This document shows positions 54,111 through 61,969 of a stretch of DNA of 64,000 nucleotides, piece after piece (the stretch's first letter is position 1; every line of letters starts with the position of its first letter). The translations under genes and the position numbers were made by a program. Source of the stretch: UBA60 sp964587885 (lineage in GTDB: Archaea; Thermoplasmatota; Poseidoniia; Poseidoniales; Poseidoniaceae); the NCBI GenBank assembly GCA_964587885.1, contig CAZPME010000007.1, positions 15,892-79,891 on the forward strand, given 5' to 3'. The notes beneath the pieces were generated by a model that did no database searches, was not told the origin of the DNA, and saw only the letters and a program-made list of their open reading frames with translations.

Positions 54111-56834
54111 CTAATTAAAACGGAATTTGACCTTGCCGCCACGATTTAAAGCGAGGGTTGCAGAAAAAGGCTTGCCCTTTTTAGAAGTAAAATTTTCTAG
54201 GGGGCCAACTTCACCTTTCTCAACCAATTCCTTACACTCATTGCGGAGTAATTCACGTTGGGCGAAAGTACGTGGTATTTCAAGGATGATGTCATGATCA
54301 TTTTCTGCGGCAACGAAATGTGTCGCAGTCTCAATAATCGGCACCTCATTACCCCGATTCTTATATGTTCCAACTACGCCTTTGGCCACTTCGTATTGGG
54401 GCAAATTAGATTGCGTTGAGACTTTTTTACGCGGAGGGAAATCAAACTTCATTCGACCATTGCGATTCAGCAACTTGGCAGAGAATGGCTTACCTCGCTT
54501 TGAAGTGAAATCATCAAACATTTCTGTCTCGCCCTCTCCATAGTATGATTCAGCATCCTCTTGCTTCATTTCTCGCTTGCAAATTACTCTGGCTAATGGA
54601 CGTGAATTGCAATCCTCATTATCACATGCCCAATGCGTCGTTGTAACTCTAATTGTTCCAGACTCGCAGGTTGGACATCCCGTCAATACTTCCGCTGCTG
54701 CCAAGTCTTCTTTCGAAGGAGCTTGGCTTTTAAATTCTAATTTGTGCTGCTTGTTTCGCACTACACTAGCGGTAAAATCTTCATTTGAGCGACTAACGAA
54801 TCCGTGTAAATCATCGACCTCCCCCTTTTCTAGATATCGAATTGCGGTAGCACGATCGAAATACCGTCCGCGTGCATCCTTCCAAATTACGAATGTGCAT
54901 CCTTTGCCACGCTCATTGAATTGGCAAGGATAGTTGAGGAGGTTTTCGTAGACCTTGCCATCACACAATGGACAATCGCCCAATTCATCGGCTTGTGGAA
55001 ATAATTCTGCAATCTCGTACCCCTTGGCGGATTCTACCATAGAAGCAACCTTTTCACGTATTTCTGACAAGTATTCTTGGCTCGGTATTGAATTTTCCTG
55101 AACTCCGCGAAGTTTTGACTCCATCTCGCCTGTCAGTTCTGGCGAGGATATCCATTCTACCGGGATCCGCCGTAACACGTCGATTACTCGAATTCCCTTG
55201 GAAGTTGCTCGCAGCCCCCCACTCTTTAGCCTGTCAACATATGCATTTTTGATTAAATTTTCAATGTGCCCCGCTCTAGTGGCAGGAGTGCCAAGGCCCT
55301 TTTCTGAAATTGCCTCTCGGTATTCATCATCCTCGACTATTTTTCCAGCACTTTCCATTGCTGATAGCAAACCTGCATCCTTCATTCGGGATTTAGGCTT
55401 GGTTTTCTTTTCACCGACTTCGATGGCTGAAATCTCACCACTGCAATTACTGCTTGGCAATTTCCCCCATGACTCTGGAGCAGAGTCCTTCTTTGGAATA
55501 ACAGCGCGCCATCCGGCAACACCTAAAGTGCTGGCACGGGCGGTAAGAGTCTGGTCATTTTTCACGGTCACGCGTTTAGTATCTTCCCATGTGGCATCTG
55601 GATGGAACGAAGAAAGGAAACGCCGAGTAATGTGTTCATACAATTGTTGGGCGGGCTTTGGAAGATTCTTAGGCGGAGCAGTTCCAGTTGGGATAATGGC
55701 GTAATGGTCGCTTACTTTTGCATCGTTGAAATTTCTATTTGCATGTGACAAGCCATCATCCTGTAAACGCTGGCAATGAGGCTCAAACTCGCTCTGCTTC
55801 GACAAATCCTTAATTAGATCGTTGACCGATTCACGCATGTCATTTGGTAAATACTTAGAATCAGTACGTGGGTATGTTGTCAACTTGTACTCATCATAGA
55901 GAGATTGGGCAATTTGTCCCGTATAGGTAGCCGACCAGCTCCATTGGTTGCTTGCGTGTCTTTGGAGAGTAGTTAGGTCGAAACAAAGAGGCGATCTTTC
56001 TTGGCGCGATTTTATACTCTCTTCGATGGTAACTTCGCCATCACTAGATAATGCACTCTGTACTTTTTCAAGCTCCTCACTAGATGTGATCCGATCTCGA
56101 TGTTCACCTGATTGGCGCGCCCATTCAGCACTCCAAAATGCATCTCCCGCTGAAACATCTGCCTTAATAGTCCAATAGGGCATTGGCACATGTGAAAGAT
56201 GTTCAAGTTCACGGTCTACTAAAATTGCCAGTGTTGGAGTTTGGACGCGGCCGATACTGTATGGTGAGCGGTCGCGTTCATTCGGCATCCGGATACTCAT
56301 CGCTCTGGAACATGACATACCGATTAGCCAATCGGCTTCAGCCCTAGCAACAGCAGCATCCCGCAATCCACTATATTCACTTGCTGGGCGACGCCTTTCG
56401 TAGGCTTGCTTAATTGCGCTAGATGTTAATGATTGCAGCCACATACGCGACTTTGTACTATCTGTTTTTGAGTGCTTGATAATCTCCCAAAATATCAATT
56501 CACCTTCTCTTGCAGCATCACAGGCATTGATGACTTCGTCGATATCCCCTGTTTTCAGCAAATCAATAATTGACTTCAATTGCTTCTTGCGAGACTTGTC
56601 TGACTTCGGCTTCATTAGGAACTCATCAGGAAAAATCGGTAGGTGCTCAAGTGTCCAGCGGCGATATTTGTCATCATATTCTTCAGGGCTTTGTAATTCA
56701 AGGAGGTGGCCAATTGCCCATGAAACGAATACACCTTCACCCTGCCAATAACTAGTCTTTTTTTCTCCAGCACCTAGAACTCTAGCAATGTCCTCAGCGA
56801 CACTTGGCTTCTCAGCGATGATAAGGACGGACAC
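54111..56834 (-). CDS. topB: Type IA DNA topoisomerase, bacterial TopB-like
   Basis: Relaxes or unlinks DNA by single-strand passage. The TOPRIM motif is LIIAEKPSVAEDIARVLG with DAAREGELIFWEI. SIGRVQTPTLAILVDRE and TTYPRTDSKYLP (active Tyr) complete the catalytic core. A zinc-ribbon zone (CPLCDGKVYENLLNYPC and CPTCESGTIRVTT) and three C-terminal repeats of the form FxSKxGKPFSA---K-F-F (about residues 690-900) follow, typical of bacterial topoisomerase III with Crpt repeats. At 907 aa it is long. Start is GTG 56834. Confidence 0.92.
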   Translation of the reverse strand: MSVLIIAEKPSVAEDIARVLGAGEKKTSYWQGEGVFVSWAIGHLLELQSPEEYDDKYRRWTLEHLPIFPDEFLMKPKSDKSRKKQLKSIIDLLKTGDIDEVINACDAAREGELIFWEIIKHSKTDSTKSRMWLQSLTSSAIKQAYERRRPASEYSGLRDAAVARAEADWLIGMSCSRAMSIRMPNERDRSPYSIGRVQTPTLAILVDRELEHLSHVPMPYWTIKADVSAGDAFWSAEWARQSGEHRDRITSSEELEKVQSALSSDGEVTIEESIKSRQERSPLCFDLTTLQRHASNQWSWSATYTGQIAQSLYDEYKLTTYPRTDSKYLPNDMRESVNDLIKDLSKQSEFEPHCQRLQDDGLSHANRNFNDAKVSDHYAIIPTGTAPPKNLPKPAQQLYEHITRRFLSSFHPDATWEDTKRVTVKNDQTLTARASTLGVAGWRAVIPKKDSAPESWGKLPSSNCSGEISAIEVGEKKTKPKSRMKDAGLLSAMESAGKIVEDDEYREAISEKGLGTPATRAGHIENLIKNAYVDRLKSGGLRATSKGIRVIDVLRRIPVEWISSPELTGEMESKLRGVQENSIPSQEYLSEIREKVASMVESAKGYEIAELFPQADELGDCPLCDGKVYENLLNYPCQFNERGKGCTFVIWKDARGRYFDRATAIRYLEKGEVDDLHGFVSRSNEDFTASVVRNKQHKLEFKSQAPSKEDLAAAEVLTGCPTCESGTIRVTTTHWACDNEDCNSRPLARVICKREMKQEDAESYYGEGETEMFDDFTSKRGKPFSAKLLNRNGRMKFDFPPRKKVSTQSNLPQYEVAKGVVGTYKNRGNEVPIIETATHFVAAENDHDIILEIPRTFAQRELLRNECKELVEKGEVGPLENFTSKKGKPFSATLALNRGGKVKFRFN

Positions 56835-56898
56835 ATATTGGCCGCATCAGCGAAGATACTTAACCCCTCACTTTTGCCTTTCAAACATGCTCACGTTT

Positions 56899-56919
56899 CA
56901 GGTACTAGTATAGTACCTG
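56899..56919. repeat. Perfect inverted repeat in 126-bp gap
   Basis: CAGGTACTA (56899-56907) and TAGTACCTG (56911-56919) are perfect complements around GTA, giving a 9-bp stem. It lies 65 bp before the topB start and 42 bp after the end of the leftward hypothetical gene (56961). An 8-T run follows on the plus strand at about 56934. It could be an end hairpin for the upstream gene or an operator for topB. Confidence 0.5.
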
Positions 56920-56960
56920 TAAGAAAGGTATGGATTTTTTTGCTCCAAATGAGATTACTT

Positions 56961-57383
56961 TCAAGAAATGGAATGTTGTAAATCTCGGCTCGCATTTTCA
57001 TCCCAACTTTCCTCACTACCGGGGCCGCCGCAACCGAGACAACCGGGGTATCCTGCAGCCAATAATTCAGCGATTTGCTGACGCCATTGAGAAAATCCAT
57101 TTACGTGATTTGTAATAGTCCAAGCAACTTCAAGATTGGGCTCAACTCCACCAATTTGAGCAAGTAATACGCCCTTTTGGTCTCGAACTTGGATCATCTC
57201 AATTGGCTGCGTCTTTGAAGTCGGCAGATTAAGACGGCCGGGTAAAAACTCAGCAAATGCGTCAATGATTTCTATTGCTTCTGAGCGAAAATTGGCCGCG
57301 TGTACTACTTCACAACCCTCTAGACGAATGAATCGTCGTGCTGCCTCTCGTAATGCCATGAGGGTAGGGGATAAGGACGGCAT
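56961..57383 (-). CDS. Hypothetical protein, 140 aa
   Basis: Not recognised. MPSLSPTLMALREAARRFIRL begins a helical part, then EVVHAANFRSEAIEIIDAFAEFLPGRL, a sheet IEMIQVRDQKGVLLAQIGG and the Cys pair YPGCLGCGGPGSEES close to the end. The frame is open further upstream to 57503, but that region overlaps pyrD, so the internal ATG at 57383 is preferred. Length and Cys pair hint at a small metal-binding protein (inference). Confidence 0.6.
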   Translation of the reverse strand: MPSLSPTLMALREAARRFIRLEGCEVVHAANFRSEAIEIIDAFAEFLPGRLNLPTSKTQPIEMIQVRDQKGVLLAQIGGVEPNLEVAWTITNHVNGFSQWRQQIAELLAAGYPGCLGCGGPGSEESWDENASRDLQHSIS

Positions 57384-57437
57384 GTAATGCCCAAGCGCCA
57401 CAACCCTTGAAGGATACCGTCCGCGCCGGTTGCATGA

Positions 57438-58556
57438 ATGGGACTGATTTGGCGCCTCACTACTCGTCCAATAATGGCTATTTTCAGTTCTGAATTCATG
57501 CATGCTGTTTCACTACGAAATCTCCGTCTGGCAAATTTGCCAATCTTGCGCAGTTTCTTGCGATTTATGTACAAATCCCCAGAGAATCAAAGCATCGTAA
57601 TGGGTCAGAACTTCGCCAACCCAATCGGAGTTGCTGCAGGAATGGATAAGCGTGGAGAGTGCATTTCTTGTTGGGAAAATCTCGGTTTCGGATGGGCAGA
57701 AATTGGTGGAATAACATTGCACCCCCAAGATGGAAATCCTAAACCTCGCATGTTTCGTAGTGCTAAGCACAACGCTCTAATTAATCGCATGGGATTCAAT
57801 AATCTCGGTAGTGATGAAATGCAAATAAGACTTCATAAATTGCAGGAAAAAAAGCGCTGGGCAAATGTTCCAATTGCTATTAATCTTGGAAAGAGTAAGA
57901 TTACTCCAAATAACGAAGCAGAAAGGGACTACGCCGGAACAATGGAAAAAATGTGGCAATATGCCGACCTATTTGTCATAAATGTCTCAAGTCCAAATAC
58001 ACCCAATCTCCGTGAGTTACAAGCCGGTTCGGAACTCGACCGCATATTAGTCGCTTGCAATGATGTTAATAGACGCCAATCAGAATTGTTTGGACGGCCG
58101 GCAAAGCCACTCTTGGTCAAAGTCTCACCCGACTTGGATGATGACCAATTACGAGTTATTGCTGATACAGCAATGGCGGCTAAATGTGCGGGTATAGTCG
58201 CCACTAACACCACACTTGAACGGCCTGCTAATGACGGAGTGATGGCGCAAGAGGGGGGATTATCCGGCCGACCATTGCGAGCCCGATCTACCGAAGTCAT
58301 TCGCTTGCTCTATTCCCATTCAAAAGGCAGGTTACCGATAGTCGGAGTGGGTGGTATTTCTTGTGCCCAAAGTGCGTGGGAGAAGATTGCTGCAGGTGCG
58401 TGCTTGCTACAATTATACAGCGCACTCGTTTTTGAGGGACCAGGTGTAGTCAAAGCAATCAACAAGGGATTGAAACAACGTCTAATCTCAAACGGCTATG
58501 CTACATTATCCGATGCTGTCGGACATGAACACCGTCTTGGAACAGGGGAAGATTGA
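57438..58556 (+). CDS. pyrD: Dihydroorotate dehydrogenase, class 2 (quinone-dependent)
   Basis: FMN enzyme of pyrimidine synthesis. NPIGVAAGMDKRGEC, GWAEIGGITLHPQDGNPKPRMFR, NRMGFNNLG, VINVSSPNTPNLRELQ (catalytic Ser region), LLVKVSPDL and GVGGISCAQSAWEKIAAGACLLQLYSALVF are all class 2 motifs. The N-terminal about 40 residues form the helical extension that binds the membrane and quinone in this class (LANLPILRSFLRFMYKS). Class 2 is typical of bacteria and mitochondria and implies that a respiratory quinone accepts the electrons. Opposite in direction to the previous gene. Confidence 0.94.
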   Translation: MGLIWRLTTRPIMAIFSSEFMHAVSLRNLRLANLPILRSFLRFMYKSPENQSIVMGQNFANPIGVAAGMDKRGECISCWENLGFGWAEIGGITLHPQDGNPKPRMFRSAKHNALINRMGFNNLGSDEMQIRLHKLQEKKRWANVPIAINLGKSKITPNNEAERDYAGTMEKMWQYADLFVINVSSPNTPNLRELQAGSELDRILVACNDVNRRQSELFGRPAKPLLVKVSPDLDDDQLRVIADTAMAAKCAGIVATNTTLERPANDGVMAQEGGLSGRPLRARSTEVIRLLYSHSKGRLPIVGVGGISCAQSAWEKIAAGACLLQLYSALVFEGPGVVKAINKGLKQRLISNGYATLSDAVGHEHRLGTGED

Positions 58557-58589
58557 AGCCGGACAGCATTCAGCAGGGTTTGGAATATC

Positions 58590-58985
58590 ATGGACCGACG
58601 TGTGAGATTAGCTGGTATTGGAGCCGTAATAGTTACGGCGCTATTAGCAACACTACTGCTCACTCCTCCAGAGGGTTCACTCAGTGTTGATGATGTGATG
58701 GATGATCCTGACCAAAGAAAGGGAGATACTATCTCTGTTAGAGGAGTAGTCGAGAATGGTTCTTTCGATACACAGGCTGGAATCTTTGCCTTGTCGGGTG
58801 AATCTTCTATACTTTCAGTGAAAATAGGCGCCGCGCAATTATCGACTGCATTCAGCGAGGGGAAAACAATTCTTGTTACTGGCGAATTAGTGTTGAATGG
58901 AGTTGAATGGCAATTACATGCCGAGGACATTCAGGTTGGTTGCCCCAGCAAGTACGAGGCCGAAGAAGCGGCGCTTGAATCCTAA
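58590..58985 (+). CDS. ccmE: Cytochrome c maturation heme chaperone CcmE, Cys-type
   Basis: Membrane-anchored OB-fold protein that binds heme covalently and hands it to apocytochrome c. A basic start and one span (AGIGAVIVTALLATLLLTP) are followed by TISVRGVVENGSFD and TILVTGELVLNGVEW in the OB fold. The heme-binding motif is CPSKY (residues 118-122), the Cys-type CxxxY known from archaea and some bacteria, in place of the His-type HxxxY. Length 131 aa. Other ccm genes are not in the window. Followed by the SRP RNA gene. Confidence 0.85.
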   Translation: MDRRVRLAGIGAVIVTALLATLLLTPPEGSLSVDDVMDDPDQRKGDTISVRGVVENGSFDTQAGIFALSGESSILSVKIGAAQLSTAFSEGKTILVTGELVLNGVEWQLHAEDIQVGCPSKYEAEEAALES

Positions 58986-59004
58986 ATCGCGGTTTCCATT
59001 GCAT

Positions 59005-59012
59005 TGAAATAA
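59005..59012 (+). promoter_or_regulatory. Possible TATA box for the SRP RNA
   Basis: TGAAATAA lies about 26 bp before the first base of the proposed SRP RNA (about 59032). It stands out in an otherwise GC-rich run and fits the distance expected for an archaeal TATA element, but no BRE is obvious. Confidence 0.3.
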
Positions 59013-59031
59013 CCCCATCGCTACGCCCAAC

Positions 59032-59340
59032 CGGGATAGGAGGGGTGTTGACGAGCCCTGTACCGCAAATCGTATCTGGCGGTCCGAACGCTCTCAGGCG
59101 GCGAAAGCGAGCCTTGGATTTCCCACGTATGGACGTAGATGTCTCGCCCCTGAGTGACTCGGGTTGTCGCGAACCGTCTCCGGAGGGAGGCGGGAAGCGC
59201 GTAACTGGGGGACCAGGTCAGGCCGGGAACGGAGCAGCCCTACTCGGGGCCATGGGTGCCTCGGGGTCACGGGACGGAGAAAGTACGTGGATTGGATTCA
59301 GGGAAACGAACGTCCACTGAGGGAATTCCCACCTCGCCAT
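59032..59340 (+). ncRNA. ffs: Signal recognition particle RNA (7S RNA)
   Basis: RNA scaffold of the SRP that targets secreted and membrane proteins. The helix 8 core is at 59216-59239: GGTCAGG, a CCG-GGAA-CGG hairpin and AGCAGCC, the universal SRP54-binding motif. Upstream, GAGCCCTGTACCGCAAATC (about 59052-59070) fits the helix 3/4 region. The 5' AGGAGGGG (59038-59046) can pair with 3' CCCACCT (59328-59334) as helix 1. The stretch is GC-rich, and the local open frames carry no conserved protein features. Ends are accurate to about 15 bases. A T-run follows at about 59340. Confidence 0.88.
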
Positions 59341-59343
59341 TTT

Positions 59344-59823
59344 CTAAATGTCGAAAACGACATCACAATACCATCCTGGGCCGAGAAAATCCGGTACTTC
59401 CGGCCATGGACTGGGTAATGACATGCCTTTGGACAATTGTTCAAAGCGTAATTCGTGCCGAGTAACGGCTTTTATTTCGACCTCTCGCTCAACTGCAGAC
59501 TCCTCAACCCAACTTGCTTGGACACTGAGCATGGATTCCCCCAACATTACTTGGCCAGCAACAAACCACTGATCTTCTACTTCACAGCGATAGAGTATCT
59601 CCTCAAGAAATTTGACTAAGATTCGGTCATTTGTCTCTCCTTTGGAGTGTTGGATTTCCCAAATACCTGTTTGACGAATTGCATTTCTAGCGGAAATGAT
59701 CCCCTTTGATGAGGCAATAATATCCTGCATCCCTAGCGCCGCTTCAACCATTAATTCCTGTGGAGTACTTGCAAATGCACGAATCGCGATATCGGCAGTA
59801 GTGGGACGAGGCCACGCACTCAT
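59344..59823 (-). CDS. Archease
   Basis: Small protein that assists the tRNA ligase RtcB (turnover and guanylation) and other tRNA enzymes. RPTTADIAIRAFASTPQELMVEAALGMQDII is the family start, with the metal-binding Asp in TADI. The C-terminus PGWYCDVVFDI is the family end. The ATG at 59823 has AGGTG 6 bp before it and gives 159 aa; the frame is open further but would overlap the upstream gene. EndA, the splicing endonuclease, lies 2 kb away. Confidence 0.9.
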   Translation of the reverse strand: MSAWPRPTTADIAIRAFASTPQELMVEAALGMQDIIASSKGIISARNAIRQTGIWEIQHSKGETNDRILVKFLEEILYRCEVEDQWFVAGQVMLGESMLSVQASWVEESAVEREVEIKAVTRHELRFEQLSKGMSLPSPWPEVPDFLGPGWYCDVVFDI

Positions 59824-59831
59824 ATCTACAC

Positions 59832-60896
59832 CTAGCGTTGGGAAATATGCATTGACCACGCAACTTCGTCAAGACGCGTGGCAAGTGCGCGTGCAGAGAT
59901 TACGGTCTCTAGCGATGTGGCTTCGCCTGAAAGTATAACTTCGCATGAGGCATTAGCCAAAACACAACCATCCACAACCTCAAGGCCGGCGGCAAGTGCT
60001 ACAGTCATCGCCACATTTGCGGCGTCAATTAGGCCAATTTGTTGCTGGGGATTTTCTACCGAGCAGGGAATATGAATTGAAGTGTTGTCATCTTTGTACA
60101 GAGTAGTTCCATCTTCTCCACCTGCAACCAAAAGTGAATCAATTTGGTTTTCAGACAACATTGTAGTTGCTGCCTGGGCCGAATTTTCAGCACCTATTCT
60201 GCGTCGCATCAATTCCAATCCTCTCGCCTTCATGATGGCAACTTGGGTGCCGATAATTCGATGTAAGCCAGTCAATTTCGGGTCACTAACCACCGGCACT
60301 CCTGCCGATTCGGCCGCTTTGACTAGACTCTGCGCTCCCTCATCGCTCAATACTCCCTTGCCGTAATCAGAAATAACAAGAACTGAAGCAGAGGCGACTG
60401 CTTCACAAGCCTGTTTGATGATTGAGGAAGCAATTGATTCATCTAATGCCTCAGTTTCTTCACTATCCCAGCGTAACATCAATTGTTTTTGATTAATGAG
60501 ACTTTCACGCGAGGCAATTAGACGAGTTTTTACAGTGGTTTTCCGCCCCTCAATTACAGCAATTCCAGAAGTGGGAACGCCCTCTTCATCAAGAAGTTCA
60601 AGTAATTCTGAACCAGCATTATCATCACCAACTACAGCGAACAAATGCGGGACTAGGCCAAGCGACAATAACCCTCTCGCAACGTGTGCAGCAGCACCAG
60701 CGCCTTGCTGACGGTAAGTCTCTTTTAGCACCGGCACGGCCGCAGTTGGATCAAGATTGTTGGAAAAACCGTGCACATAACGGTCGAGCATTACATCACC
60801 AACTAAGACAACTTTCTTCGAATCAAGAGTCTCGACAGAGTTACGCAATTTCTGCAGATTATCATAGGTCGACCATTCGTCTTTACTTAGCGCCAT
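59832..60896 (-). CDS. PfkB-family carbohydrate kinase, RfaE/HldE N-domain type, altered anion-hole
   Basis: Ribokinase-like protein of 354 aa, closest to the heptose-7-phosphate kinase domain of RfaE/HldE. VVLVGDVMLDRYVHG, DPTAAVPVLKE, GAGAAAHVARGLLSLG (usual GGAANVA) and FAVVGDDNAGSELLELL start the fold. The usual GAGD motif reads GLID, before AANVAMTVALAAG, so the catalytic Asp is kept but the glycines of the anion hole are changed. No cytidylyltransferase domain follows. Either a shifted substrate or reduced activity is possible. ATG 60896 has GAGGGGG before it. Confidence 0.82.
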   Translation of the reverse strand: MALSKDEWSTYDNLQKLRNSVETLDSKKVVLVGDVMLDRYVHGFSNNLDPTAAVPVLKETYRQQGAGAAAHVARGLLSLGLVPHLFAVVGDDNAGSELLELLDEEGVPTSGIAVIEGRKTTVKTRLIASRESLINQKQLMLRWDSEETEALDESIASSIIKQACEAVASASVLVISDYGKGVLSDEGAQSLVKAAESAGVPVVSDPKLTGLHRIIGTQVAIMKARGLELMRRRIGAENSAQAATTMLSENQIDSLLVAGGEDGTTLYKDDNTSIHIPCSVENPQQQIGLIDAANVAMTVALAAGLEVVDGCVLANASCEVILSGEATSLETVISARALATRLDEVAWSMHISQR

Positions 60897-60930
60897 CTCA
60901 AGCCCCCTCACCCCCTGCGAAGCAGAGGTA

Positions 60931-61887
60931 TCAATTCAACTTGGCGCGCTCAATGTCGACTAGAGATTGGTGTTGTTGATCGGAAATATCTAGGGTTTTA
61001 CGGAATGTCTTGAGTAGAGCTTCCTCATCCTCGGTGATAATTTTGTCCGCTAGTGCAACCCTCAAGGCATCTGCATAAGCGGGAATATTATGATTCTCGC
61101 CGTCGAGTTCCAATTTGGATTCAGCGATTACTATCATGCGCCTGTGGTCAGCTTCAGACAGGCCTAGTGAGGATCGTAAGCGGGCCAGCATTGCATCTTC
61201 TTCACGAATTAACTGACCATCGGCCAAAGCTTCGAGTAATACGTTAAGATAAACCGAGTCCTTTTCACTAATCTCGCCCTTAACTGATTCACTTGCGACC
61301 TTGTTGAGACGGTCCAACTCATCCTCGGGAAAATTCAGGACTTTTCTCAAGACATTGATGATTCCAATTTCATCACGAGATAATTGGCCATCGCTCCAAG
61401 CCTCGCCGAGAACGGAGGTGAATATCGCCTCAGCGGCTATTTTTACATCTGTTGGGGCTTTGTGACGACTGAGTGGCTCGTCATTCCAAAGGCATTTTTC
61501 ATCTATGTGGACAAGAATGGACAATAATTTATCATGGCCAATGAAATCAGCAATAGGCTGTTTTTCACCATCCTTTTCAACAGCCATTTTCAGCAAACGA
61601 TTACGCAATTCGGTAGAATTTTTTACTCCTTCAGGTGTCAGCTGGTACACTTTCCGACGCTGCTTACTACCAATGATATGCCGGGTATCATCCTCGACGA
61701 GATTTCTTTTGATCGCCAATTTCAATGTACGGGGGACGTGCTTACGCTGAATGAAGGTCGACTCGGCTATACCGGCTTGAGTAAGTGTAGACTCAACATC
61801 CCAAGCCCTCTCGGGGAGTGGGTTGTCTCGAAGATGTAAGAGTAATCTCTCTTCGGCGGTCATCGTCGATAACCATCCAGCAATCAT
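60931..61887 (-). CDS. Winged-helix protein with three TerB-like repeats
   Basis: A winged-helix part (about 10-100, ending RRKVYQLTPEGVKNSTELRNRLL) leads to a C-terminal half with three TerB-like units at about 162-190, 220-250 and 277-308. They read EAWSDGQLSRDEIGIINVLRKVLNF, EALADGQLIREEDAMLARLRSSLGL and VALADKIITEDEEALLKTFRKTLDI. TerB domains are found in tellurite-resistance and phage-defence systems and bind metal or partners. A DNA-bound sensor with acidic repeats is a fair guess, as inference. Start 61887 or ATG 61863. Divergent from endA. Confidence 0.78.
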   Translation of the reverse strand: MIAGWLSTMTAEERLLLHLRDNPLPERAWDVESTLTQAGIAESTFIQRKHVPRTLKLAIKRNLVEDDTRHIIGSKQRRKVYQLTPEGVKNSTELRNRLLKMAVEKDGEKQPIADFIGHDKLLSILVHIDEKCLWNDEPLSRHKAPTDVKIAAEAIFTSVLGEAWSDGQLSRDEIGIINVLRKVLNFPEDELDRLNKVASESVKGEISEKDSVYLNVLLEALADGQLIREEDAMLARLRSSLGLSEADHRRMIVIAESKLELDGENHNIPAYADALRVALADKIITEDEEALLKTFRKTLDISDQQHQSLVDIERAKLN

Positions 61888-61969
61888 CTTTATCGCTTGG
61901 ACGTAGCCATTCTCATTATTGAGTATTCGTAAGCGGCGGCCTCAATAATCAGAACATCAAGGCCGCTGC

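Noticed and set aside
57384..57503. N-terminal extension of the hypothetical at 56961-57383
   Set aside because: It overlaps pyrD and its residues (TSSEAPNQSHSC) look like out-of-frame sequence.
59045..59320. Plus-strand open frame of 91 codons
   Set aside because: It lies inside the SRP RNA, is driven by high GC, and its product has no domain-like pattern.
59344..59859. Start of archease at 59859
   Set aside because: It would overlap the kinase gene by 28 bp and add residues not in the family; ATG 59823 has a good Shine-Dalgarno.
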